From Palsa-504 sp963742795 (GTDB lineage Bacteria; Actinomycetota; Actinomycetes; Streptosporangiales; Streptosporangiaceae): a stretch of 64,000 nucleotides of DNA. Made by a program: the position numbers and the translations under genes. Of the stretch, positions 1-7,792 are shown piece by piece. A model generated the notes under the pieces. The model was given only the letters and a program-made list of their open reading frames with translations. It was not told where the DNA came from and did not search any database. How positions within the stretch are numbered: position 1 is the stretch's first letter; the number at the start of each line of letters is the position of its first letter. The stretch lies in assembly GCA_963742795.1 (NCBI GenBank), contig CAVUNL010000003.1, forward strand, positions 1 to 64,000. The letters are read 5' to 3'.

Positions 1-416
1 TGCAGCGGGGCATGCGCACGTTGTTCCTGCGCGTGCACCGGGCCTCCGAGAGCGCCCTGGCCATCGCCACCCAGCTGTCCGGGCATCCGGCGCTGACGGA
101 GGTGCTGTACCCGGGGCTGCCCGCCGACCCCGGCCACCAGATCGCGGCCCGCCAGATGAGCGGCGGGTTCGGCGGCATGCTGTCGATCCGGCTGGCCGGC
201 GGAGCCGAGCACGCCACCGCGGTGCTGCAGGCGGTCCGGGTGTTCAGGCGGGCCACCTCGCTGGGCGGGGTGGAGAGCCTGATCGAGCACCGGGCCGCGA
301 TGGAGGGCCCGTCCTCACCCGTGCCCGCCGACCTGCTGCGGCTGTCGATCGGTATCGAAGCCGTCGGCGACCTGATTGCCGACCTCGACGCCGCGCTACG
401 TGAGGCCGCGCCATGA
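1..416 (+). CDS. Trans-sulfuration PLP enzyme (cystathionine gamma-synthase/lyase family), C-terminal part
   Basis: The open frame enters from the left edge, so the gene is cut at its 5' end; the internal ATG at 12 is not its start. The visible ~138 residues match the C-terminal domain of Cys/Met-metabolism PLP enzymes: an RGMRTLFLRV stretch near the start, the SLGGVESLIEH segment that shapes the substrate pocket, and the end LLRLSIGIEAVGDLIADL. The PLP lysine lies upstream of the window. These enzymes make or break cystathionine or methionine in the cytoplasm; the exact reaction cannot be decided from this fragment. Its stop overlaps the next start (ATGA, 413-416), so the two genes are probably translationally coupled. 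Confidence 0.85.
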   Translation, partial: QRGMRTLFLRVHRASESALAIATQLSGHPALTEVLYPGLPADPGHQIAARQMSGGFGGMLSIRLAGGAEHATAVLQAVRVFRRATSLGGVESLIEHRAAMEGPSSPVPADLLRLSIGIEAVGDLIADLDAALREAAP

Positions 417-1018
417 CCGAGCTGCCTTGGCCGCCTGCGGCGGCTGAGCTGCCTGGGCCGCCTGCGGCGGCTGAGCTGCCTGGGCCGCCTGCGGCGGCGG
501 GCCTGACCGGGCAGGTCGCGGCCGTCCTGGAGAGAAGCTTGCTGCCCTCGATCATCGCCCGCGGCGCGGCGGTGCGGGTAGTCGGCGTCCAGGACGGGGT
601 CGCCACACTGGAGCTGACCGGATCCCCGGGCGCGGTCGTGCCGCTGGCCGCGCGCATCGAAGCCCAGATCCGCGCCGCCGTCCCGGGTATCACCGGCGTC
701 CGGATCGTCACCCCCGGCGACCCGGCACCGCCAGAAGCTGCCGCGACCCTGGCCGAACAGGCCCGCCGCATCATCGACCGCGAAATCAACCCGGCCATCG
801 CGGCTCACCGCGGCCGCGCTGTGCTGGTCGGCGCGGAGGACGGGTGGGTCCGCATCCGCCTCGACGGCGGATGCCAGGGCTGCAGCCTGGCCGAAGTAAC
901 CGTCCGCCAGGGTATCGAACCGCTGCTGCGCGCCCGCCTGACCGGTGTCGTCGGCGTCCTGGACGTCACCGATCACCAAGGCGGAACCCAGCCGTTCTTC
1001 TCCGCGGAAAAGCGGTGA
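413..1018 (+). CDS. NifU-like protein with two NifU C-terminal-type domains
   Basis: 201 residues. The N-terminus holds three copies of a 9-residue Pro/Ala unit (ELPxPPAAA), encoded by a 27-bp tandem repeat at about 419-499. Two related alpha/beta domains follow. The first (about residues 30-105) lacks cysteines. The second (about 110-190) carries GGCQGCSLAEVTVRQGIEPLL-like sequence with the CxxC pair that holds a [4Fe-4S] cluster in NifU/Nfu proteins. A scaffold or carrier role in Fe-S cluster delivery is the family expectation. It overlaps the upstream PLP enzyme by 4 bases and the downstream ATP-grasp gene by 4 bases (GTGA at 1015). Sulfur chemistry upstream fits, but no partner is proven. 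Confidence 0.75.
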   Translation: MTELPWPPAAAELPGPPAAAELPGPPAAAGLTGQVAAVLERSLLPSIIARGAAVRVVGVQDGVATLELTGSPGAVVPLAARIEAQIRAAVPGITGVRIVTPGDPAPPEAAATLAEQARRIIDREINPAIAAHRGRAVLVGAEDGWVRIRLDGGCQGCSLAEVTVRQGIEPLLRARLTGVVGVLDVTDHQGGTQPFFSAEKR

Positions 1019-2241
1019 CCGCGCCGCGGGTCCTGCTCCTGGTGCCCGCCCGCACCTACCGCGCGGCTGACTTCCTCACCGCGGCGAGCCGGCTGGGACT
1101 GGACCTGATCGTCGGCAGCGACGGGGCGCTGCCGCTGGGCGGCCGTCCGGTCGTGCCGGTCAGCCCCGGCGACCCGGAGCGCAGCGCCGACCGGATCATG
1201 GCCAGCACCGGGCCGGTCGCCGCGGTCGTGGCCGCCGACACCCCGATGCTGATCCCGGCGGCGGTGATCGCCGGGCGGATGGGACTGCCGCACAACCCGG
1301 TGGACGCGGTGACCGCCGCCTGCGACAAGGCCGCGCAGCGGCGCCGGTGGGCGGCCGCCCAGGTCGCGCAGCCGACCTTCCGGGTGGTGCCCGCTGCGGC
1401 GACGGAAGATGCCCTGCGGCGGGCGGCGGCCGAGGTCGGCGGGCCGTGCGTGGTCAAGGCCACCTCGCTCAGCGCCAGCCAGGGGGTCCTGCGCGCCGAC
1501 GACCCGGCGGCGGCGGTGGCCGCGGCCCGGCGGGTGCGACAGGTCCTGGCCACGGCCGGCCGACCCGGACCCGAGCCGCTCCTGGTGGAGGAGTACGTGC
1601 CGGGACCGGAGCTCAGCATCGACGGCCTGCTCACCGCGGGAGCGCTGACCGTCACCGCCGTCTTTGACAAGCCCTGGACCCCCGAGGGCCCCACCTTCGA
1701 GGAAACGCTGCTCATCACCCCGTCCCGGCTCGCCGAGCCGGTGCTCGCCGCGGCCATCGACGCCGCCGGGCAGGCCGCCCGGGCCCTGGGCCTCACCCAC
1801 GGCCCCATCCACGCCGAGCTCCGCGTCGACGAACGCGGCGGCCAGGCCCGGCCGGTTATGCTCGAGCTGGCGGCCCGCTGCATCGGCGGCCTGTGCTCAC
1901 GCGCGCTGCGGTTCTCCGGGGGCACCAGCCTGGAGGAGATGGTGCTGGCCCACGCCCTGGGCCGGCCTGTCCCCGGTCATCACGGCGGCCGGCCGTCCGG
2001 CGTGCTCATGCTGCCCGTGCCGCGGTCCGGCGTGCTCCGCGCCGTGGACGGCCGAACCGAAGCCGCCGCCGTCCCCGGCGTCACCGGGCTCAGCATCACC
2101 GTCCCAGTCGGGCAACGGGTACGCCCGCTGCCCGACGGAGACCGCTACCTGGGCTTCATCTTCGCCGAAGGGGAGACCCAGGACCAGGTGGAGCGAACGC
2201 TCTCCGTCGCCCGCGACCGGTTGCGGGTAGTGATCCAGTGA
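1015..2241 (+). CDS. ATP-grasp domain protein (carboxylate-amine ligase type)
   Basis: 408 residues from a GTG that overlaps the preceding stop (GTGA). The N-terminal part is a Rossmann-like pre-ATP-grasp domain (PRVLLLVPARTYRAADF). The ATP-grasp fold follows: a lysine before LSASQGVLR for the A-loop, LLVEEYVPGPELSIDG for the hinge and metal segment, and an LELAARCIGG segment near residue 290 for the Mg-ATP site. Enzymes of this type join a carboxylate to an amine through an acyl phosphate, as in L-amino-acid ligases or biotin carboxylase-like enzymes. The substrate is unknown. It is the last gene of the three-gene overlapping operon that begins left of the window. Confidence 0.75.
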   Translation: MTAPRVLLLVPARTYRAADFLTAASRLGLDLIVGSDGALPLGGRPVVPVSPGDPERSADRIMASTGPVAAVVAADTPMLIPAAVIAGRMGLPHNPVDAVTAACDKAAQRRRWAAAQVAQPTFRVVPAAATEDALRRAAAEVGGPCVVKATSLSASQGVLRADDPAAAVAAARRVRQVLATAGRPGPEPLLVEEYVPGPELSIDGLLTAGALTVTAVFDKPWTPEGPTFEETLLITPSRLAEPVLAAAIDAAGQAARALGLTHGPIHAELRVDERGGQARPVMLELAARCIGGLCSRALRFSGGTSLEEMVLAHALGRPVPGHHGGRPSGVLMLPVPRSGVLRAVDGRTEAAAVPGVTGLSITVPVGQRVRPLPDGDRYLGFIFAEGETQDQVERTLSVARDRLRVVIQ

Positions 2242-2266
2242 TCGCCACTGTGCGAGACTAGCCATC

Positions 2267-2827
2267 ATGACCGAGCACACCCATCACCACGACGAAGACT
2301 CGGCCTGTGCGGTCGCCCACGGAGCCGTCGCGCCCGCTACCGGGACGAGCGGGGCTCGTGAGGCGGGGGAGCGCACCCTGGTCGCGGTCTTCGCCTCGCC
2401 GGTCGCCGGTTTCCTGCTCCGCTACGGTGCGGACCTGGGGTTCCGAGGGTTCCTGCTGGAACCGGATCCGGCACGCGCGACCGGGGCCGCCGCGCTCGGG
2501 TTCCCGCTGCTGACCGCCGCGCCCGACGACCTCGACGGCTCCGCGGACGTGATCGCCACCGACCACCACCGACCTGAGCTGGGCCTCATGCTCCGGGACG
2601 TGCTGGCTACCAAGGCGAGGTGGATCGGGGTCATGGGCAACCCGCGGCACGTCGGACCGCACGTGCAGATGCTCACCGACCTCGGTGTCCCGCCGGACGA
2701 GATCGCACGGGTGCACCGGCCGATCGGGCTCAACATCGGCTCGCGGACGCCGCCCGAGATCGCCATCTCGGCCCTGGCCGGCCTGGTGGCCGACCGCAAC
2801 GGCCGCTCCGGCGGATTCGAGTTCTAG
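2267..2827 (+). CDS. XdhC/CoxI-family protein, Rossmann domain only
   Basis: 186 residues. The C-terminal two thirds match the XdhC Rossmann-like domain: ATDHHRPELGLMLRDVLATKA, WIGVMGNPRHVG and the family hallmark GLNIGSRTPPEIAISALAGL. XdhC proteins insert or protect sulfurated molybdenum cofactor of xanthine dehydrogenase-type enzymes. The usual N-terminal XdhC_CoxI domain is missing and is replaced by a His/Asp-rich start (THHHDED) that could bind metal. No molybdenum hydroxylase genes are visible, so its client is unknown. ATG 2267 follows the ATP-grasp stop by 25 bases; GAGACT at 2254-2259 could serve as a -10 box for a near-leaderless transcript. Confidence 0.75.
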   Translation: MTEHTHHHDEDSACAVAHGAVAPATGTSGAREAGERTLVAVFASPVAGFLLRYGADLGFRGFLLEPDPARATGAAALGFPLLTAAPDDLDGSADVIATDHHRPELGLMLRDVLATKARWIGVMGNPRHVGPHVQMLTDLGVPPDEIARVHRPIGLNIGSRTPPEIAISALAGLVADRNGRSGGFEF

Positions 2828-2832
2828 TTCGA
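2817..2832. promoter_or_regulatory. SOS-box-like palindrome
   Basis: TCGAGTTCTAGTTCGA matches the actinobacterial LexA box TCGAAC-N4-GTTCGA at 10 of 12 defined positions, with a perfect right half. It spans the xdhC-like stop codon and lies about 70 bases upstream of the LexA-like gene, a usual place for an autoregulatory site. Confidence 0.5.
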
Positions 2833-2862
2833 TGCTCTCAGCCGGCCGAATGTCAGTACCGA

Positions 2863-2873
2863 GAGATAATCTC
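2863..2873. promoter_or_regulatory. Palindrome overlapping a possible -10 box
   Basis: GAGATAATCTC is a perfect 5+5 palindrome around a central A. It contains GATAAT (2865-2870), a plausible -10 hexamer for the LexA-like gene, so a protein bound here would block that promoter. No clear -35 box is seen. Confidence 0.35.
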
Positions 2874-2899
2874 AGGTTCGGCATTGGACCAGGAGCGTG

Positions 2900-3490
2900 A
2901 TGACTATGACCAACTCCGCCACGCGGGCTCGGCCTGCCAGCCGCAGCGGCACTCCCCGGCCAAAGGGGCGGCCGGGCCGTAAGCCGAAGGGCAGCATGCC
3001 CGTGGTTGTCCCGGAGACACCCGGCAATCCCGATCCCGGCCACGTGCTGACCTGGCGGCAGCGCAAGATACTCCGGGCGATCCGGGAGTCGGTCCAGCGG
3101 CGCGGCTACCCGCCGTCGATGCTGGAGATCGGCGAGGCGGTCGGCCTGACCAGCACGTCCAGCGTCTCGTACCAGCTCAGCATCCTGCAGCGCAAGGGCT
3201 ACCTGCACCGGGACGTGGGACGGGCGCGGACCATGGAACTGCGCCTGCCGGGCCGGCCAGGCATTCCTGGCATCGATATCCCGTCGCAGGAGGCGGAGGG
3301 CACCCTGTTCCTGCTGAAGGTGATCGGCGATTCCATGATCAACGCCGCGATCGCGGACGGGGACTGGGTCGTGGTCCGCCAGCAGGACGCGCAGGACGGG
3401 GACATCGTGGCCGCCACGGCCCACACACCGATCCGCAGGGACGAGGCCAGCATCATCGGCCGGGTGGTCGCGGTACTCGGCCGGGTCTGA
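2900..3490 (+). CDS. LexA-like repressor, apparently non-cleavable
   Basis: About 196 residues. Starts at GTG 2897, ATG 2900 and ATG 2906 are all possible behind AGGAG (2891-2895). After a basic Pro/Gly-rich start, residues about 50-115 form the LexA winged helix (LTWRQRKILRAIRESVQRRG, IGEAVGLTSTSSVSYQL). Residues about 130-175 match the S24 protease core with the catalytic-serine motif GDSMI and GDWVVVRQQ. Two essential parts are absent. The Ala-Gly cleavage region is replaced by a short PGIPGIDIP linker. The segment with the catalytic lysine (TVKTFKR in ordinary LexA) is deleted; the chain runs from GDIVAA straight to ASIIGRVVAVLGRV. I infer a DNA-binding paralogue that cannot self-cleave. 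Confidence 0.8.
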   Translation: MTMTNSATRARPASRSGTPRPKGRPGRKPKGSMPVVVPETPGNPDPGHVLTWRQRKILRAIRESVQRRGYPPSMLEIGEAVGLTSTSSVSYQLSILQRKGYLHRDVGRARTMELRLPGRPGIPGIDIPSQEAEGTLFLLKVIGDSMINAAIADGDWVVVRQQDAQDGDIVAATAHTPIRRDEASIIGRVVAVLGRV

Positions 3491-3645
3491 GCTACCGCGC
3501 ACCCCCGCGAAATCGAACCAGCGACTTGGGCGGCGACGGGCATACTCGCCCGCCGGGTTCGGTTGCACCCCATAGCAGTCGGCGCACTTGCCCACGTTAG
3601 GCTCAAACCAGCCGAAGCGGGGGCAGAGGCATACGGGAGGCGGCC

Positions 3646-5403
3646 TTGGCCGGGGCATTTTTCCGGCATCGGGGACTCATCGCGTTCTCTGCTGGGGGCG
3701 CGATGGCCGAGGCGATCGTGCTCTCGTACCTCGCGCCCTCCGCCCGGCCGCTCGCGCCGCAGGTCACGGCGCTTCCGCCGCTCGCGGCCTACCACGACCT
3801 GCGCTGGCTGTTCGCGTTCAACCAGTCCTGGCTCGGCTTCGCCTCTGTCCTGGTAGTACTAGTGGTGGTCCGGGCGGCCGTGGACGCGGTCCTGATCCAG
3901 CTGGCCTGGCCGCGCCAGCCCGATTCCGCGGTCCAGCCTGATCCCGCGGTCCCGAGCCTGGCGCGGCCGCGTTTCGTGACCTCCGTCGTGTCCTGCATCG
4001 TGCTGACCGTCCTGGTCGGGCTGGTGTTGTCGCCGGTGGTCACGCTGATGTTCGGGGTGGCCCTCCTCCCGTTCTCCTGGCCCTACCTGGCCGCGGTCCC
4101 GATCCTGCTGGGCACGGCCGCGGCGCTGAGCCAGGGCGGCGTGGGCCAGGCCTGGTGGCGGCGGCTGCCCCCGGCGCGCACCGCGGCCTGGGTGCTCGCG
4201 ACGTTCCTGATCTTGTCCCTGGCCTCGGCGCTGATGGCGCACCTGGACACGGCGGGCATCGTGGCCGTGGCCGGGCTGGCCGGGGTGCTGGACGCGCGGG
4301 CCTGGTACGGGCTCACCACCGCGGCCGTCCGCCGAGCGGCGGAAAAGCCGCTGCACCCCTGGCACTGGCGCGCCACGCTGCAGCAGATCCGGCGCTCGTT
4401 GCGCGGCCGGACCAGCTGGGTGCCGGTCGCGCCACTGGCTGCGGTGTTGGTCATCGCCCTGGTTGTGGGCGCGACCCGGCTGGCCTTCACCGGCACCGTG
4501 CGCTTTGCCCACGACACCAGCGAGGTGGTGGCTAGCGCGGACGAAGTGGCCGGGCTGATCCCGTCCCGCGGATCGGACCAGGGCGGTCAGAGTAATACCG
4601 TAGCCGCCGCCAAGCCCGCAGGCGCGGTGCTGGTGGTCGAGGGCTTCGGGTCGAGCTGCTGCGACGCCGCCGCCAGCCTGCGGGCGGCCGAGCCGCGCAT
4701 GCTCGTGCGTCAGTTCTCCTACCTCGGCCTGAACGCCGCCGACCAGCCGATCCCGTATGGCCCGGCGGCCGGCGACCTGTCCATCCAGGCGCTCGGCGAC
4801 CGGATGGCCGCCCAGGTGGACCAGCTCTGGAAGCAGGCTGGCGTGCCGGTCGACGTGGTGGCCGAGAGCGAGGGCACCCTCGGCCTGTACGCGATGCTGG
4901 CCCGGCACCCGCACGTGCCGGTGAAGTCCGTGACGCTGCTGAGCCCGATCATCGAGCCGGGCCAGCTGGGCCAGGCGGGGGGCACCGTGCCCAGCGCCGC
5001 GCTGACGACGCTGAACAACCTGGTGGGCGGCATGTCGCCGTACGGCAGCTCGGGCGCGCAGGAGCTGATCGAGTCGGTCGGCAAAGTCGGCGCCCAGTAC
5101 TTCGAGGAGGTCAGCCGCGACCGGACGCTGCCCTGGCTGGCCGTGATCCCGCTCGCCGACGCGGTGACCCTGCCCGCGTGCCCGTGGCCGCAGAACGTAA
5201 TCTTCGTCGATGCCTTCCACGGTGGGCTGCTCGGCAACGCCTCGGTCCGGCAGCTGGTCGAGGGCTTCCTGACCAGCGGCGTCGCGCAGGTGGACAGCGC
5301 GTCCCAGCGGCAGCTGCGCAGCACGGCCGGGCTCATCGCGGCCGCGGCCACGGCCTGGCGGATGCCCGAACTCAGCACGTCCTGTCCCGCCGCGGGGAGC
5401 TAG
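3646..5403 (+). CDS. Multi-pass membrane protein with C-terminal alpha/beta-hydrolase-like domain
   Basis: 585 residues from TTG 3646, chosen because GGGAGG (3635-3640) sits five bases upstream. The N-terminal half holds about six or seven hydrophobic segments (e.g. SWLGFASVLVVLVVVRA, VVSCIVLTVLVGLVL, WVLATFLILSLASALM). After one more membrane segment near residue 265, the C-terminal part looks like an exported or cytosolic hydrolase fold: VLVVEGFGSSCCDAA as strand and oxyanion loop, and VDVVAESEGTLGLYAM as a nucleophile elbow. The usual GxSxG is AESEG here, so activity is not certain. No substrate can be named. A monocistronic gene between the LexA-like gene and the trp leader. Confidence 0.6.
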   Translation: MAGAFFRHRGLIAFSAGGAMAEAIVLSYLAPSARPLAPQVTALPPLAAYHDLRWLFAFNQSWLGFASVLVVLVVVRAAVDAVLIQLAWPRQPDSAVQPDPAVPSLARPRFVTSVVSCIVLTVLVGLVLSPVVTLMFGVALLPFSWPYLAAVPILLGTAAALSQGGVGQAWWRRLPPARTAAWVLATFLILSLASALMAHLDTAGIVAVAGLAGVLDARAWYGLTTAAVRRAAEKPLHPWHWRATLQQIRRSLRGRTSWVPVAPLAAVLVIALVVGATRLAFTGTVRFAHDTSEVVASADEVAGLIPSRGSDQGGQSNTVAAAKPAGAVLVVEGFGSSCCDAAASLRAAEPRMLVRQFSYLGLNAADQPIPYGPAAGDLSIQALGDRMAAQVDQLWKQAGVPVDVVAESEGTLGLYAMLARHPHVPVKSVTLLSPIIEPGQLGQAGGTVPSAALTTLNNLVGGMSPYGSSGAQELIESVGKVGAQYFEEVSRDRTLPWLAVIPLADAVTLPACPWPQNVIFVDAFHGGLLGNASVRQLVEGFLTSGVAQVDSASQRQLRSTAGLIAAAATAWRMPELSTSCPAAGS

Positions 5404-5427
5404 CTGGCGCGCCGCGCGGCGATCCGC

Positions 5428-5433
5428 TACGCT
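5428..5433 (+). promoter_or_regulatory. -10 box of the trp leader promoter
   Basis: TACGCT ends seven bases before the GTG of the leader peptide, so the transcript would start at or next to the GTG (leaderless). No convincing -35 box is seen. Confidence 0.5.
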
Positions 5434-5440
5434 GAGCCGC

Positions 5441-5482
5441 GTGACGCGAGCAGCCAGTCTTCAGTGGTGGCGCCGCCAGTAG
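5441..5482 (+). CDS. trpL: trp leader peptide
   Basis: A 13-residue reading frame MTRAASLQWWRRQ with two adjacent tryptophan codons (5465-5470), followed directly by competing hairpins and a terminator. Pausing at the Trp codons when charged tRNA-Trp is scarce would favour the antiterminator. CCGCC (5473-5477) can pair with GGCGG (5482-5486) when translation is fast; the same GGCGG can instead pair with CCGCC at 5518-5522 inside the left terminator arm. This is the classic arrangement of trp attenuators, also known from Streptomyces. Confidence 0.85.
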   Translation: MTRAASLQWWRRQ

Positions 5483-5512
5483 GCGGCCCGCTGACTCGCG
5501 TTCAGACAGCTA

Positions 5513-5550
5513 AGCGACCGCCCGGAAACGGCGGTCGCTGGTTTGTTTCT
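5513..5550 (+). terminator. trp attenuator terminator
   Basis: Arms AGCGACCGCC (5513-5522) and GGCGGTCGCT (5530-5539) pair perfectly over 10 bp around a 7-base loop and are followed by a T-rich tract (5542-5550). It lies between the leader peptide and the trpE-trpG gene. Confidence 0.85.
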
Positions 5551-5587
5551 CCGGCCGCTTCCCGGGCCCGAACCCCGGAGGGGCCAC

Positions 5588-7777
5588 GTGGACGCCCACC
5601 GCACGGAACTGACGACTCGCGGCGGCGTGCGGGTCATCCGCACCGCCACCCCGTTCGACCCGGTTGAGCTCGACCGGATCGCTGCGCTCGTGGACGAGCG
5701 CCGCGGCGGCGTGATGAGCTCCGGCATGGAGTACCCCGGGCGGTACAGCCGCTGGCACATGGCCTATGCCGACCCGTGCGCCGAGATCATCGCCACCGGG
5801 CGGCGGATCACCGCGCGGGCCCTGAACGACCGCGGCCGGGTGCTGCTGCCCGTGATCCGCGCGGCCATGGCCCGGACGGGCCAGCCTGAGCCAACCGGGC
5901 TCGCTGGCGACGACACGGTGGTCATCCCGGAACCCGGCCGCGACTTCACCGAGGAGGAGCGCAGCCGGCGGCCCACGGTGTTCAGCGCGCTGCGGGAGAT
6001 CGCGGCGGCGTTCGGCTGCGCCGACCCGCATCTGGGCCTGTACGGGGCGTTCGGCTATGACCTGGCCTTCCAGTTCGAGCCGGTGCGGCTGCGCCGTGAG
6101 CGGCCGGCCGGGCAGCGCGACCTGGTCCTGCACCTGCCCGACGAGATCTGGGTGCTGGACCGCAAGCGTGAGGAGGCGGTCAGGTACGCCTACGAGTTCG
6201 AGGTGGGCGGCGCGTCGACGGCTGGGCTCGAGCGACTGACGGCTGGCACGGTCCCGCAGCACGATCCACGCTCCGTTCGGCCAAAAGATCTTCCTCCGCC
6301 GCCGGAGCCGGGCAGCTACGCGCGCGTCGTCGAGGAGGCGCGGCAGCGGTTCGCCCGTGGGGACCTGTTCGAGGTGGTGCCCAGCCACGTGTTCCACGGG
6401 CGGTGCGCGTCGCCGGCCGCGTTCTATGACCTGCTGCGGCAGCGTAACCCGGCGCCGTACGAGTTCCTGTTCAACCTGGGCGAGGGAGAGTACCTGGTCG
6501 GCGCGTCGCCCGAGATGTACGTCCGGGTCACCGGGGACCGGGTGGAGACCTGCCCGATCGCGGGCACGATCGCGCGCGGCGAGGACACGTTGGAGGACGC
6601 GGCGAACATCGCCACCCTGCTCGGCTCGGCCAAGGAGGAATCCGAGCTGACCATGTGCACCGACGTGGACCGTAACGACAAGGCGCGGGTCTGCGTGCCC
6701 GGCTCGGTCCGGGTCATCGGGCGGCGCCAGATCGAGATGTACAGCCGCCTCATCCACACCGTGGACCACATCGAGGGTCGGCTGCGGCCGGGGTTCGACG
6801 CGCTCGACGCGTTTCTCACCCACATGTGGGCCGTCACCGTGACCGGCGCGCCCAAGACCTGGGCCATGCAGTTCATCGAGGATCACGAGCAGACTCCGCG
6901 CCGCTGGTACGGCGGGGCGGTCGGCAAGATCGGCTTCGACGGGTCGATGAACACCGGCCTCACCCTGCGGACCGCGCACATCACCGGCGGGATCGCCGCC
7001 GTGCGCGCGGGCGCGACTCTGCTGTACGACTCGATCCCCGACGCCGAGGAGAAGGAGACTCACATCAAGGCCCGGGCCCTGCTGGAGACCCTGGCCGAGG
7101 CCGGGCGCGTGGCCCAGGGCGACGCGCGCCCCGCGGCGGGCGTACCTTCGGACGGCGGCCGCGGTCTGCGGATCCTGCTGGTCGATCACCAGGACTCGTT
7201 CGTGCACACGCTGGGCGACTACTTCCGCCAGCACGGCGCGGAGGTGACGACGCTGCGGTTCGGGTTCGCCCCGGCGCTGCTGGACTCCTACGCCCCCGAC
7301 CTGGTAGTGCTTTCGCCCGGGCCTGGCCGCCCGGCCGACTTCGGCTGCGCGGCGCTGCTCGACGAGGTGTACGCGCGGGACCTGCCGGCGTTCGGCGTGT
7401 GCCTGGGCTTGCAGGCCATGGTGGAGCACGCCGGTGGCACGCTGTCGCTGCTGCCCGAGCCCGCGCACGGCAAGCCGGGGCTGGTCCGGGTGGCCGGGCC
7501 GGAAATAAACCGAGCGCTGCTGGCCGGGCTGCCCGCCGAGTTCACCGCGGGCCGCTACCACAGCCTGTACGCGCCGCCAGACTCGGTCCGGGGCGGGTTC
7601 GTGGTGACCGCCACCACCCCCGACGGCGTGGTGATGGCCATCGAGGACGCCCAGGCCGGGCGCTGGGCGGTGCAGTTCCACCCCGAGTCGATCCTGACCG
7701 CCTCCGGCCGCGCCGGGCACCAGGTCATCGCCAACGTCCTTGACCTGTGCCGGGCCCGGGTCGGTTCCCTCCGCTGA
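5588..7777 (+). CDS. trpE(G): Anthranilate synthase, fused TrpE-TrpG
   Basis: About 729 residues from GTG 5588, placed by GGAGGG at 5577-5582. Residues 1-500 form the chorismate-binding TrpE part, with PIAGTIARGEDTLED, the ESELTMCTDVDRNDKARVC segment and WAVTVTGAPKTWAMQFIEDHE. Residues about 515-725 form the class-I glutamine amidotransferase TrpG part, with LLVDHQDSFVHTLGDY, SPGPGRP, the nucleophile FGVCLGLQAM and the HPES histidine-glutamate. The single chain converts chorismate and glutamine to anthranilate, the first step of tryptophan synthesis. This fused form is typical of rhizobia, Azospirillum and some actinomycetes; no other trp genes are in the window. Control is by attenuation upstream and by the hairpin over the stop codon. 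Confidence 0.95.
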   Translation: MDAHRTELTTRGGVRVIRTATPFDPVELDRIAALVDERRGGVMSSGMEYPGRYSRWHMAYADPCAEIIATGRRITARALNDRGRVLLPVIRAAMARTGQPEPTGLAGDDTVVIPEPGRDFTEEERSRRPTVFSALREIAAAFGCADPHLGLYGAFGYDLAFQFEPVRLRRERPAGQRDLVLHLPDEIWVLDRKREEAVRYAYEFEVGGASTAGLERLTAGTVPQHDPRSVRPKDLPPPPEPGSYARVVEEARQRFARGDLFEVVPSHVFHGRCASPAAFYDLLRQRNPAPYEFLFNLGEGEYLVGASPEMYVRVTGDRVETCPIAGTIARGEDTLEDAANIATLLGSAKEESELTMCTDVDRNDKARVCVPGSVRVIGRRQIEMYSRLIHTVDHIEGRLRPGFDALDAFLTHMWAVTVTGAPKTWAMQFIEDHEQTPRRWYGGAVGKIGFDGSMNTGLTLRTAHITGGIAAVRAGATLLYDSIPDAEEKETHIKARALLETLAEAGRVAQGDARPAAGVPSDGGRGLRILLVDHQDSFVHTLGDYFRQHGAEVTTLRFGFAPALLDSYAPDLVVLSPGPGRPADFGCAALLDEVYARDLPAFGVCLGLQAMVEHAGGTLSLLPEPAHGKPGLVRVAGPEINRALLAGLPAEFTAGRYHSLYAPPDSVRGGFVVTATTPDGVVMAIEDAQAGRWAVQFHPESILTASGRAGHQVIANVLDLCRARVGSLR

Positions 7778-7791
7778 CCCGGGCCCGGCAC
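7747..7791. terminator. Strong hairpin between convergent genes
   Basis: Arms GTGCCGGGCCCGGGTC (7747-7762) and GACCCGGGCCCGGCAC (7776-7791) pair perfectly over 16 bp with a 13-base loop. It overlaps the trpE(G) stop and ends two bases from the stop of the minus-strand gene, so it should terminate both. There is no clear U tract, as is common for actinobacterial terminators. Confidence 0.75.
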
Positions 7792-7792
7792 G

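Noticed and set aside
3598..3603. TAGGCT as -10 box for the membrane protein gene at 3646
   Set aside because: No -35 at a workable distance and it is not close enough to the start for a leaderless mRNA; evidence too thin.
5510..7720. Long minus-strand frame opposite trpE(G)
   Set aside because: It mirrors the real gene, is Arg/Gly/His-rich and has no domain; the plus strand has full anthranilate synthase motifs.
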